Shown here: one piece after another, positions 48,780 to 56,803 of the stretch | Position numbering within the stretch: position 1 is the stretch's first letter | Layout: the number at the start of each line of letters is the position of its first letter | Program-made: the position numbers and the translations under genes | The notes under the pieces: generated by a model | Told to the model about the DNA's origin: nothing | Databases searched by the model: none | Seen by the model: the letters and a program-made list of their open reading frames with translations, nothing else | Source of the DNA: Streptomyces sp. NBS 14/10 | GTDB taxonomy: Bacteria; Actinomycetota; Actinomycetes; Streptomycetales; Streptomycetaceae | Direction: 5' to 3' | Assembly: GCF_002224125.1 (NCBI RefSeq) | Contig: NZ_NCSM01000029.1 | Span: 62,392-126,391, forward strand | DNA length: 64,000 nt

Positions 48780-50411
48780 ATGGACACCCGCCGGGCCCTC
48801 GCCCCACAACCGCTCGACCAGCTGGATCTCGCCGATCCGCTGCTGCACGCCCACCACGACCTGGGACCGCTGTGGCGTCGGCTGCGCGCCGAGGCCCCTG
48901 TGCACTGGCAGCCCGAGACCGCGCGCGGCCCCGGGTTCTGGGCGGTGAGCGGCTACGCCGATGTGGTCTCGGTGCTCAACGACAGCGAGACCTTCACCTC
49001 AGAGCGCGGCAATGTGCTCGACACCCTGCTGGCGGGCGGCGATTCGGCAGCCGGGCAGATGCTCGCCGTCACCGACGGCAGACCGCATCAGGCGCTGCGC
49101 AGCGCCCTGCTGAAGCCGTTCTCGCCGCGCTCCCTCGAGGTGGTGGTCGAGAGCGTCAGGCGTGGCACCCACGCGCTGGTCGAGGAGGCGGTGGAGCGCG
49201 GCGAGGTGGACTTCGCCGCCGAGGTGGCCGCGCATATCCCGCTCGCCGCCATCTGCGATCTGCTCGGTGTCCCGGCCGCCGAGCGGCAGCACATCATCGA
49301 CCTCACCTCCGGCGCGCTGTCCTCGGCGGACGGCGCGCCCACCGAGGAGGCCACCTGGGCGTCCCGGAACGGCCTGTTGCTCTACTTCTCGGAGCTGGCC
49401 GCACAGCGCCGCGCCAAACCGTACGACGACGTGGTCAGCCTCCTGGTGACCAAGGAGATCGACGGCCGGCCGCTGACCCACGAGGAGATCGTCTTCAACT
49501 GCTACAGCATCATCATGGGCGGCCATGAGACGACCCGCTTCGCGATGGTCGGCGGCCTGCGGGCGCTGATGGAGCACGAGGACCAGTGGCAGGCCCTCAA
49601 GTCCGGCCGGGTCGCCACCGCCTCGGCCGTCGAGGAGGTGCTGCGCTGGACCACCCCGGCCCTGCACAGCGGCCGGACGGCGACCCGGGACGTCCTCCTC
49701 GACGACCGGTTCGTCGAGGCGGGGGACATCGTGGTCACCTGGCTGGCCTCCGCCAACCGCGACGAGCGGGTCTTCGAGCGGCCGGACGAGTTCGACCTGT
49801 CCCGCACCCCCAACAAACACCTGTCGTTCGCGCACGGTTCGCACTTCTGCCTCGGCGCCTTCCTGGCCCGCGCCGAGCTGACGGCCCTGCTGGAGAGCTT
49901 GCGGGAGCTGGTCGACAAGGCCGAGCCCGCGGGCCAGCCGCGCTATGTGTACTCCAACTTCCTGAGCGGCATGTCGGCGCTGCCGGTGTCCCTCACGCCG
50001 AGTTGCCGTGTGCTTGCCGGGCCAGTTGCCTGGGAGGGTCCCCCGGCTGGGCTTACCGTCGGAAACATGACTCACACTCCTGCCGCCGTCGGCGCCGAAG
50101 CCGTCTCCGCCGTGGTGTGCGGCATGGTCCGGCTGGTCGCCCCGCGCAAACTCGACCAGGTCGAGCTCGACCACCGGCTCGTCGGCGATCTCGGCTTCCA
50201 CTCCCTCGTACTCGCGGAACTCGGCTACAACCTGGAGGATCTGTACGGCCTCCGGGCGCTGACCCCGGAGGAGACCATGAAACTGGAGCGCGTCAAGGAC
50301 GTGATCGAGTTCGTCTCCACCGAAGTGGCGAGCGGCCGGGCGCAGCTTCCCGACGAGGAGGAGCTGTCCGACCTCTTCGCCCGCTACGGCGCCGACGCCC
50401 CCACGGCATGA
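48780..50411 (+). CDS. Cytochrome P450 joined in frame to a C-terminal acyl carrier domain
   Basis: 543 residues. Residues 1-405 are a complete bacterial P450: I-helix GGHETT, ExxR in EEVLR, and heme ligand in FAHGSHFCLGAF. A linker of about 25 residues follows, then a carrier domain (about 430-543). Its phosphopantetheine Ser would lie in GDLGFHSLVLAEL, with His instead of the common Asp before Ser. Stand-alone P450s usually end near ALPVSLTP, as at residue 402 here. The linker DNA carries the cluster repeat motif, and an ATG at 50067 would give a free 114-residue carrier. The gene may therefore be a true fusion or a read-through of two former genes. GAGGAAA precedes the start. Confidence 0.85.
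   Translation: MDTRRALAPQPLDQLDLADPLLHAHHDLGPLWRRLRAEAPVHWQPETARGPGFWAVSGYADVVSVLNDSETFTSERGNVLDTLLAGGDSAAGQMLAVTDGRPHQALRSALLKPFSPRSLEVVVESVRRGTHALVEEAVERGEVDFAAEVAAHIPLAAICDLLGVPAAERQHIIDLTSGALSSADGAPTEEATWASRNGLLLYFSELAAQRRAKPYDDVVSLLVTKEIDGRPLTHEEIVFNCYSIIMGGHETTRFAMVGGLRALMEHEDQWQALKSGRVATASAVEEVLRWTTPALHSGRTATRDVLLDDRFVEAGDIVVTWLASANRDERVFERPDEFDLSRTPNKHLSFAHGSHFCLGAFLARAELTALLESLRELVDKAEPAGQPRYVYSNFLSGMSALPVSLTPSCRVLAGPVAWEGPPAGLTVGNMTHTPAAVGAEAVSAVVCGMVRLVAPRKLDQVELDHRLVGDLGFHSLVLAELGYNLEDLYGLRALTPEETMKLERVKDVIEFVSTEVASGRAQLPDEEELSDLFARYGADAPTA
50004..50034 (+). promoter_or_regulatory. Cluster direct-repeat motif (three repeats) inside the P450-carrier gene
   Basis: TTGCC at 50004, 50015 and 50027 (steps of 11 and 12 bases), the last followed by TGG. 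A -10-like TACCGT at 50054-50059 ends seven bases before the in-frame ATG at 50067. This suggests an internal promoter driving a leaderless carrier-protein mRNA. Confidence 0.5.
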
Positions 50412-50462
50412 CGGGCGAGGTGTCCGACCGCCCCCACGGCATGACCGGCGAGGTGTCCGGCC
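50397..50462 (+). repeat. 33-base tandem duplication across the dehydrogenase start codon
   Basis: Units at 50397-50429 and 50430-50462 differ at two positions. Each contains an ATG (50408 and 50441) in the same frame, giving an 11-residue duplicated N-terminus of the type MTGEVS.RP. Confidence 0.8.
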
Positions 50463-52189
50463 GCCCCTCGTACGCGCTGGCCGCGGACTTCGAGCGGGTG
50501 CTCGGCGACCCGGCGGCGAGCGGCGGTCCGTTCAGCCACCCGGAGACGGTCGAGCACGAGGAGCTGGGCGCGCTGCCCCCCGGGGCGGTGGACCTGGTCC
50601 GCTCCTGGGGGTTCAGCCGGTATCTGGTGCCCGAGCACTTCGGCGGCGGGCTGCGCAACCTGGAGCAGCTGGTCCTGCTGACCCGTGCGCTCTCGCGCCG
50701 CAATCTGACCGTCGCGGTGATGTTCGGCTCGGCGCTGCTCGGCGTCAACCCGGTGTGGCTGTGGGGCGACGAGGAGCAGCGGGCCCTGGTGGCGCGGGGC
50801 GTCCTCGACGGGGATCTGGCGTGTTTCGCGGTGTCCGAACCGGACCACGGCAGCGATCTGGGGACCAACGAGACGACGGCGTCGACGGACGGTGACGGAT
50901 ATGTCCTCACCGGGGAGAAGTGGCCGGTGGGCAACGCCACCCGGGGCCGGTTCCTCAGCGTCTACGCGGCCGTCGAGGGCGTCGGCCCGTCCCTGCTGCT
51001 GGTCGACAAGCGGCAGCTCGCGCCCGGGAGTTGGGACAACCACCCCTTCGTCCGGACGGTGGGCCTGCGCGGCCACGATCTGAGCGGGATCACCTTCCGG
51101 GACACCGAGGTGCCTGCCGGCGCGCTGCTCGGCCGCCCCGGCGCGGGCCTGGCCCAGATTCTTCAGGTGCTGCAGATCACCCGCACCGCCATCGGCGCGC
51201 TGTCGCTCGGCACCATGGACTCGGTGCTGCGGATCGCGCTGCGCCACGCACGCGAGCGGGTGCTGTACGGGCAGGAGATCTACCGCATCCCCGTCATCCG
51301 GCGGCACTTGGTGCACGCGCATCTCGACCTGCTGATCGCCGAGTGCACCACGCTGCCGGTGGCACGCGCGCTGTCGGTCGCCCCGTCCCGGCTCAGCCTG
51401 TGGTCCTCCGTGGTCAAGTACCTCGTACCGACGCTGGGCGAGGAGGTCGTGCAGGAGTCCGCCCGGGTCCTGGGGGCCCGTGGCTATCTGCGCGAGGGCG
51501 TGGCCTCCGGTGTCTTCCAGAAGCTCCAGCGCGACCACGCGATCGCGAGCGTCTTCGAGGGCACCACCCATGTCAACCTCCATGGCATCGCCTCGCAGCT
51601 GCCCACCGTGGCCCAGGTGGCCGACCGCCCCGCGCCCGGCCAGGACGGGGTGCTGCGGCAGCTCTTCGACTGGTCCGAGGAGGCCCCGGTGTGGCACCCC
51701 TCGGGCCGGGCGCTGCGGCTGACCAACGCCACCGAGGACGAGATCACCCGGGGGTGGGGCCCGGCGGTGGCCGAGGCCCGCCTGATCGCGGAGCGCGAGC
51801 TGCCGGTATCCGAGGCCGATGCGCTGCTGAAGGTCCTCGACGCGCTGTCGGCCCGCCGGGCGGCCTTCTACACGCGGATCGCCGCCGAGTCGCTGGACGC
51901 GGCGACGACCGAGGGGCAGGACCGGGCCGCGGAGCACTGCGTCCACCACGCGGCCGCCTCATGCCTGTACACCTGGCTGTACTCCTTCGCGGGGGAGCGG
52001 GCCTCGGCCGGGGGTACGGGATGGCTGGTCCTCGTACTGCAACGGCTGCTCGCCCGGCTCGACCCCACGGCCGGTCTTGAGGAGAGCCTGCTGCCCTGGC
52101 TGGAGGAGCTGATGTTCGGCTGCCTCGACGGCCCGGAGTACTTCTCGCTCCGGGCCGTCAAGGCAGCCGCCGGAACGGCGGAGGGCTGA
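50408..52189 (+). CDS. Acyl-CoA dehydrogenase-like flavoenzyme with C-terminal extension
   Basis: 593 residues from the ATG at 50408, which overlaps the upstream stop; a duplicated ATG at 50441 is equally possible. Acyl-CoA dehydrogenase parts are visible: ACFAVSEPDHGSDLG in the flavin/substrate-binding middle domain, and the catalytic Glu in VFEGTTHVNLHG. The family is normally near 380-400 residues; about 150 extra C-terminal helical residues are present. It would form an alpha,beta double bond in an acyl group, perhaps held on the adjacent carrier domain instead of CoA. Its coupling to the carrier gene supports that. Confidence 0.82.
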   Translation: MTGEVSDRPHGMTGEVSGRPSYALAADFERVLGDPAASGGPFSHPETVEHEELGALPPGAVDLVRSWGFSRYLVPEHFGGGLRNLEQLVLLTRALSRRNLTVAVMFGSALLGVNPVWLWGDEEQRALVARGVLDGDLACFAVSEPDHGSDLGTNETTASTDGDGYVLTGEKWPVGNATRGRFLSVYAAVEGVGPSLLLVDKRQLAPGSWDNHPFVRTVGLRGHDLSGITFRDTEVPAGALLGRPGAGLAQILQVLQITRTAIGALSLGTMDSVLRIALRHARERVLYGQEIYRIPVIRRHLVHAHLDLLIAECTTLPVARALSVAPSRLSLWSSVVKYLVPTLGEEVVQESARVLGARGYLREGVASGVFQKLQRDHAIASVFEGTTHVNLHGIASQLPTVAQVADRPAPGQDGVLRQLFDWSEEAPVWHPSGRALRLTNATEDEITRGWGPAVAEARLIAERELPVSEADALLKVLDALSARRAAFYTRIAAESLDAATTEGQDRAAEHCVHHAAASCLYTWLYSFAGERASAGGTGWLVLVLQRLLARLDPTAGLEESLLPWLEELMFGCLDGPEYFSLRAVKAAAGTAEG

Positions 52190-52210
52190 GCGGGGGCCGG
52201 CCGCCGCTCA
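52187..52210. terminator. Short hairpin built from the stop codons of two convergent genes
   Basis: Arms TGAGCGG and CCGCTCA with a ten-base GC-rich loop; each arm contains the TGA of one gene. Probably a bidirectional terminator in the 18-base gap. Confidence 0.5.
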
Positions 52211-53557
52211 GGCGGCGGTGTTCTGGGAGTGGCGTGCCAGCTGTGTCACGACATGCCGCACCAGGGCATGGACGCGATAGGTGTACTGCCGCTCCCGGTG
52301 GGTCTGGACCAGCGAGGCGTCCGCGAGCTCGGCCAGTAGATGGGCCACCCGCACCATCTCGGGGCGGCGGCTCGGTTGGGCGGTCAGTACGTCGTCGAGC
52401 GAGAAGCCGTCGGGCAGGGCGACCAGGTCGTGCAGCAGTTCACGGTGTGGCGCGGGGAGCAGATCGTAGCTCCATCGCACGCTGTCGGACAGTGTGCGAT
52501 GCGCGCTCAGGCCCCCCGTATCGGCCTGGCCGAGCAGATGGAAGAGCGTGTCTTCCTGGAGGAGAGAGGTCAGCGGGAGCGATCGGAGCCGCTGTGCGGC
52601 GATCTCGATGGCCAGCGGCACCCCGTCCAGGAGTTGGCACAACGTGGTGACCAGCGGGAGGTGATGGGCGAGATCCAAGGTCGGCAGGGCGGCCTGCACC
52701 CGGCGCAGCAGGAGCTCAACGGCGCTCGGCACCGGCATGTCACGGCCCTTGGGGCCGTCCACGCGCAGCGGTTCGACCTCCCAGGTCTCGGCTGCGCTGG
52801 CGGCCAGGGCGCGGCGCGAGGTCACCAGCAGATGGAGCCCGGGATGCTCGTCGAGCAACTGCCGCGCGGCGCGGGCCGTCTGCTGCGCGACATGTTCGGC
52901 GCCGTCGAGCACCAGCAGCCGTCGGCCGCCGCGCGCGCCCGCGAGAGAATGTCCGGTTACGCCGGTGAACTCCCGTGTGACGCGCGTCAACTCGGCACGT
53001 GCGTGTGCCGGGTCGAGATGTTCGGGCGGGCAGTCGCGCAACTCGACGACGGCGACTCCACCGCGGAACAGCGGGCGCAGCCGGGACGCCGCCGCGAGGG
53101 CCAGCCGTGTCTTGCCCACCCCGCCAGGACCGGTGAGTACGACCAGTCGGCTGCGCTGGGCGGAGGCCAGGACGTGGCGCATATCGAGCTGTCTGCCCAC
53201 TAACGGATCGCCGAGCGGCCGTGGGCCGTGCCACGGCGAGGGCTCCGACGAGCGGCCGCGGTGCGCCTCCGGGCGCTGTTCGGGCAGCGCCGCCATGTCG
53301 TCCGCGCCCCACGGCGCCGTCTCAGGTGGCGCCGCGGGCGCCGCGCCCAAGGCGCTGAGCAGCAGGGCCACCGAGGTTCTGCGCGGGTTGGTGTTGGAGC
53401 CCGTCTCCAGATTACGGATCGTCCGCACGCTCACCCCGGAGCGCTCGGAGAGCTCTTCTTGGGTCCAGCCGGAGATTCGGCGTTGGCTGAGCAGAAAGTC
53501 GCGCAACTGATGAATGTCGGTCCCGTCGAACGACATGAATTCATTTGGAATCACCAT
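52208..53557 (-). CDS. XRE-type HTH regulator with NB-ARC ATPase domain
   Basis: 449 residues from the ATG at 53557, which has AAGGGGGA upstream. Residues about 10-70 are an XRE helix-turn-helix (LRDFLLSQRRISGWTQEELS, then ERSGVSVRTIRNLETG). An NB-ARC/AfsR-like ATPase follows at about 120-380: Walker A LTGPGGVGKTRLA, Walker B RRLLVLDGAEH, and GVPLAIEIAAQRL, the GLPL-like motif. The protein ends without TPR repeats, so it is shorter than AfsR. Similar proteins regulate antibiotic clusters in streptomycetes. It lies between the dehydrogenase and the exporter, divergent from the latter, and is the only recognisable regulator inside the cluster. Confidence 0.85.
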   Translation of the reverse strand: MVIPNEFMSFDGTDIHQLRDFLLSQRRISGWTQEELSERSGVSVRTIRNLETGSNTNPRRTSVALLLSALGAAPAAPPETAPWGADDMAALPEQRPEAHRGRSSEPSPWHGPRPLGDPLVGRQLDMRHVLASAQRSRLVVLTGPGGVGKTRLALAAASRLRPLFRGGVAVVELRDCPPEHLDPAHARAELTRVTREFTGVTGHSLAGARGGRRLLVLDGAEHVAQQTARAARQLLDEHPGLHLLVTSRRALAASAAETWEVEPLRVDGPKGRDMPVPSAVELLLRRVQAALPTLDLAHHLPLVTTLCQLLDGVPLAIEIAAQRLRSLPLTSLLQEDTLFHLLGQADTGGLSAHRTLSDSVRWSYDLLPAPHRELLHDLVALPDGFSLDDVLTAQPSRRPEMVRVAHLLAELADASLVQTHRERQYTYRVHALVRHVVTQLARHSQNTAA

Positions 53558-53691
53558 GGAGTGAATCCCCCTTGCTTCCCCGCTTGTGCATGCTCCAGAA
53601 CCCGAAAAGTCATGTGCACGCAATGACAATGTCCCCGTAGAACAGCAAGAAGACCGAGGTGTGACGGTGTGGCAAGAACCGGACCCTACTC

Positions 53692-53759
53692 GACAACTCG
53701 GCCGAGTGGGAGTGGTAGTCTTGACATGAAAGCGCCAAGTGTCCACTAGTTGACAACTC
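53692..53759. promoter_or_regulatory. Palindromes and a direct repeat, candidate operators of the NB-ARC regulator
   Basis: Perfect palindrome ACTCGGCCGAGT at 53696-53707; near-palindrome GTCCACTAGTTGAC (12 of 14 bases symmetric) at 53741-53754; GACAACTC at 53692-53699 and again exactly 60 bases on at 53752-53759. A TTGACA hexamer lies between the palindromes. Autoregulation is plausible. Confidence 0.45.
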
Positions 53760-53864
53760 CGCCAATGCGGCCCGAAGTGGACATCCCGACATTACGCGCT
53801 CTTGAAACATTCTTTCTTCGTCACCCGACCACTCCCCTCGGTGAGCGGCAAATCTCCCCGTGAA

Positions 53865-53883
53865 TTGCCGGTGCACTGCCTGG
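53865..53883 (+). promoter_or_regulatory. Cluster direct-repeat motif upstream of exporter
   Basis: TTGCC followed, 11 bases from its start, by CTGCCTGG; 100 bases upstream of the MFS start and in its direction. Confidence 0.6.
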
Positions 53884-53982
53884 CCCGGGTCAACGCGCAT
53901 CGACCAGCATGCTGCGCGGGATCCACGCGGGGCCCGGAGCCCCAACGGGCGAGACGGCGAAGGAACAGGGGGGGCGCAGTCG

Positions 53983-55383
53983 ATGGCGCGGTCACGTCCC
54001 GAGGAGTTCGAGGAGTCCGAGGAGTCCGAGGAGTCCGAGGAGACACAGGGCGCTCAAGGGAAGCGACCGTCGCTCTGGCGCAACCGCGACTACCTGTACT
54101 GGTGGTCCGGAAACGGTCTGTCCACCCTGGGCACCAGCGTCTCCACGCTCGCCTTCCCGCTGCTCATGCTCTACGCCACCGGGTCCGCGACCCAGGCCGG
54201 CACCATCACCGTGCTGCATATGCTCGGCAAACTCGGCACCCTCGCGGTGGGCGGAGCGCTCGCGGACCGCGTGTCACGCCGCGCCATCCTGTGCCTGGTC
54301 CCCCTGGTCGAGGCGGTGGCGATGGCCGCCGTCGCCCTGCTGGTGTACCGGGGCGACCCGCCGGTCCTGGGGCTCGACGCACTGGCGCTGGTCAGCGGAT
54401 TGGCCGCCGGGCTGAAGGTCGGCGTCTCGACACCGGTGCTGCGCCGGATCGTCCCCAAGGAGCAGATCGCCACCGCGACGGCGCAGGGCATGGGCCGCGA
54501 CATGGTCGTACAGCTCGTCGGCGCCCCCCTCGGCGGGCTGCTGTATTCCATGGCCCGCTGGATCCCGTTCCTCTTCGACGCGGTCTCCTTCGTCTTCATC
54601 ACCCTGAGCTCGCTGTTCATCCGCCGCCCCCTCGGCCCGGACCGGCACACCGACGGTGAGCGGCACACCGGCCTGGCCGAGGACATGAAGGACGGTCTCC
54701 GGCTGATCAGACGCAGCGACTATCTCGTGTTCACCCTCGCGTGGGGAGCCCTGCTCAACACCGTGGCGCAAGGGCTCACCCTGCTGTTCGTCGTGCTGGT
54801 GCGGCACCGCGGTGGCGGGCCGACCGAGGTCGGCGTCGCGACCTCGCTCGCGGTCGTCGGCGGTGTCATCGGGGCCGTCGCCGGACCGTCGCTGATGCGC
54901 AGCCTCGGCGCGCGGCGGGTGCTGCTGTTCTCCGCCTGGGTGTTCGTGGCCTCCTTCGCCGTGGTGGCGCTGGTGCCCGAGCCGTGGCAGATCGGCCTGG
55001 TCCTGATGGCCGGCATGATCAGCATGGTGCCGATGAACGTCGTCATCGAGTCGTACGAGGTCCGGCTGGTCCCGGACGCGTATCTGGGCAGAACCGCCGC
55101 GACCAGCCAGTTCTTCTTCCAGGCACTGCAGTGGATCGGTCCGCTGGCGGCCGGTGTCCTCGCCGACGCCCTGGGGGTGGAGACGGCCGTGCTGATCCTG
55201 GCCGTGGCCATGGCCCTGCTGGCGCTCACCCTGCACACCGCCCGGCGCCAACTGAGCGTCCTGGACATCCCGCTGGCCGAGGTGCCCGAGCTTCCGGCCC
55301 CGCCCCCGGCGGCGGGCCGTCCGTCCGAAACCGAACCCGAACCCGTTCCCCCGCACGCCGGGGGCTCGACCCTGAAGCGGTGA
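53983..55383 (+). CDS. MFS exporter
   Basis: 466 residues from the ATG at 53983 (AGGAACAGGG upstream). An acidic N-terminus with a nine-base tandem repeat (EESEESEESEE) is followed by about 12 hydrophobic segments. The cytoplasmic-loop motif GGALADRVSRRAI between helices 2 and 3 is the MFS signature, as in enterobactin-exporter-like (MFS_3) proteins. A Pro-rich C-terminal tail follows. It is probably the product exporter, giving self-protection, and is the first gene of a rightward set that also encodes the KAS III-like protein, carrier and ligase. Confidence 0.85.
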   Translation: MARSRPEEFEESEESEESEETQGAQGKRPSLWRNRDYLYWWSGNGLSTLGTSVSTLAFPLLMLYATGSATQAGTITVLHMLGKLGTLAVGGALADRVSRRAILCLVPLVEAVAMAAVALLVYRGDPPVLGLDALALVSGLAAGLKVGVSTPVLRRIVPKEQIATATAQGMGRDMVVQLVGAPLGGLLYSMARWIPFLFDAVSFVFITLSSLFIRRPLGPDRHTDGERHTGLAEDMKDGLRLIRRSDYLVFTLAWGALLNTVAQGLTLLFVVLVRHRGGGPTEVGVATSLAVVGGVIGAVAGPSLMRSLGARRVLLFSAWVFVASFAVVALVPEPWQIGLVLMAGMISMVPMNVVIESYEVRLVPDAYLGRTAATSQFFFQALQWIGPLAAGVLADALGVETAVLILAVAMALLALTLHTARRQLSVLDIPLAEVPELPAPPPAAGRPSETEPEPVPPHAGGSTLKR

Positions 55384-55413
55384 ACACCCACCGTGGGAGC
55401 GAAGGGACAACAC

Positions 55414-56442
55414 GTGGCCACTTCAGTGGAGATGGGCATCGTCGCGACGGGCACGTCCTTCGGTGAACAGCGCGGTGTGGCCGAGACGGCCGGTGCGTAT
55501 GTGCCCGACCCCGAGGCCGTCGGCGGCCTGGGGTACTGGACCTACCACCGGGTGGCCGACGGTGTCACCGCCACCGACCTCGCCGCCGAGGCGGCTCGCG
55601 AGGCGCTGGCGAACGCGGACCTCGACATCGTCGACATCGACCTGATCGTCGTCGGCCACTCCGACGTTCCCGAGTATCTGGGCTGGGACTCCTCGGCGGC
55701 CGTGGCCCGGGCGTTGGGCGCGTACGGCACCCCCACGGTGCTGTGCACGCAGGTGTGCGCCGCCTGGTCGGTGGCGCTGGACCACGCGGCCGGTGCGATG
55801 GCGCTCTCGGCCGACACCGAGACCGTACTGGTGGTCCTGGTCAACGCGGCCAGTGAGGCGCACACCAACAGGATGGACTTCAACGGGGCCATCGCCAGCG
55901 ACGGCGCCGTCGCCGCCGTGCTGCGGCGCGGACACCCACGCCTGCGCCGGCTCTCCTCCGCCCACTTCACCAACCCCGAGTACGCGGACTTCTTCCGCGT
56001 CGAGTTCGGCGGTTCCGCCGCTCCCGTACCGCCCGCGGGCCGCGCCGATCTGCACGCGGACCCGATGGTCGGCATCTTCCGCCACTTCGACCGCGACCCC
56101 GGGCGCTTCCAGGCGTTCATGAAGGAGATCAGCGGGCGGATCGCGGACGTCGTCGACCAGGCCCTCTCGCGCGCCGGCAAGGACCGGACCCAACTGGCCC
56201 GGCTCATCTACCTCAACGACAACCAGCAGGCGATCCGCGAGGCCGCCGACGCCGTCGGCCTCCCCATCGAGCGCACCAACGCCGAACTCGCCCGCGAACT
56301 GGGCCATATGGGCGCCGCCGACCAGCTGATCTGTCTGCGGCGCCATATCGAGGACGGCGAGCTGGCGCCGGGGGATCTCGTGGCACTGGTGGGCGTCGCA
56401 GCGCCGGGCATGCACTGGTTCTGCACGCTCATCGAGGCGTGA
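55414..56442 (+). CDS. Ketoacyl-ACP synthase III-like protein with altered active site
   Basis: 342 residues from the GTG at 55414, chosen for AAGGGA six bases upstream. Thiolase-fold KAS III. The nucleophile Cys is kept in LCTQVCAAWSVALDHA. The region aligning with FabH HQAN reads NDNQQAI, and the one aligning with GNTSAAS reads GHMGAAD. By eye the usual Cys-His-Asn set becomes Cys-Asn-His. Such variants in secondary metabolism often transfer or esterify acyl groups instead of decarboxylative condensation (CerJ-like enzymes). It precedes the carrier and ligase genes, so it probably acts on an acyl-carrier pair. Confidence 0.75.
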   Translation: MATSVEMGIVATGTSFGEQRGVAETAGAYVPDPEAVGGLGYWTYHRVADGVTATDLAAEAAREALANADLDIVDIDLIVVGHSDVPEYLGWDSSAAVARALGAYGTPTVLCTQVCAAWSVALDHAAGAMALSADTETVLVVLVNAASEAHTNRMDFNGAIASDGAVAAVLRRGHPRLRRLSSAHFTNPEYADFFRVEFGGSAAPVPPAGRADLHADPMVGIFRHFDRDPGRFQAFMKEISGRIADVVDQALSRAGKDRTQLARLIYLNDNQQAIREAADAVGLPIERTNAELARELGHMGAADQLICLRRHIEDGELAPGDLVALVGVAAPGMHWFCTLIEA

Positions 56443-56488
56443 GCCCACCGATGTGCGATGACGTCAGGAACCAGTGGAGGGAAACAGC

Positions 56489-56803
56489 ATGCCCGCACAG
56501 CCCCACACCGCACCGCCGGCCACTCCCGCCGTCTCCGAGGAGGACATCGCGGCCTTCGTCGTCGAGCGGTTTCTGCCCGGCGTCGACGTGGCCGAGCTCG
56601 ATGCGGAGTACGACCTGCTGGCCACCGCCGTGATCGACAGCCTCGGTGTGCTGCGGATCGCCGAATGGCTGGCGGACCGCCATCGCATCGTCGTCCCCGA
56701 CACGGAGCTGACCAGCAGGAACTTCCGCTCGGTGAGCGCCATCCGGACCACGGCCGAGCGCGCGGCGGCCGGAGCGGGACCGGCCGGAGAGGGACACGTA
56801 TGA
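56489..56803 (+). CDS. Free-standing acyl carrier protein
   Basis: 104 residues from the ATG at 56489, with GGAGGGA seven bases upstream. Four-helix carrier pattern with the phosphopantetheine Ser in TAVIDSLGVLRIAEWL. Its stop overlaps the ATG of the downstream AMP ligase, so the two are almost certainly partners. The likely role is to hold an acyl or amino-acyl starter for the NRPS or for the neighbouring P450, dehydrogenase or KAS III-like enzymes. Confidence 0.88.
   Translation: MPAQPHTAPPATPAVSEEDIAAFVVERFLPGVDVAELDAEYDLLATAVIDSLGVLRIAEWLADRHRIVVPDTELTSRNFRSVSAIRTTAERAAAGAGPAGEGHV

Larger units (their letters stand above)
53558..53982. other. 425-base divergent control region between regulator and exporter
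   Basis: No gene is seen. It is relatively AT-rich compared with its surroundings. It contains TTGACA at 53721-53726, the palindromes listed separately, and the cluster repeat motif near the exporter side. It is likely to hold the promoters of both genes. Confidence 0.6.
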
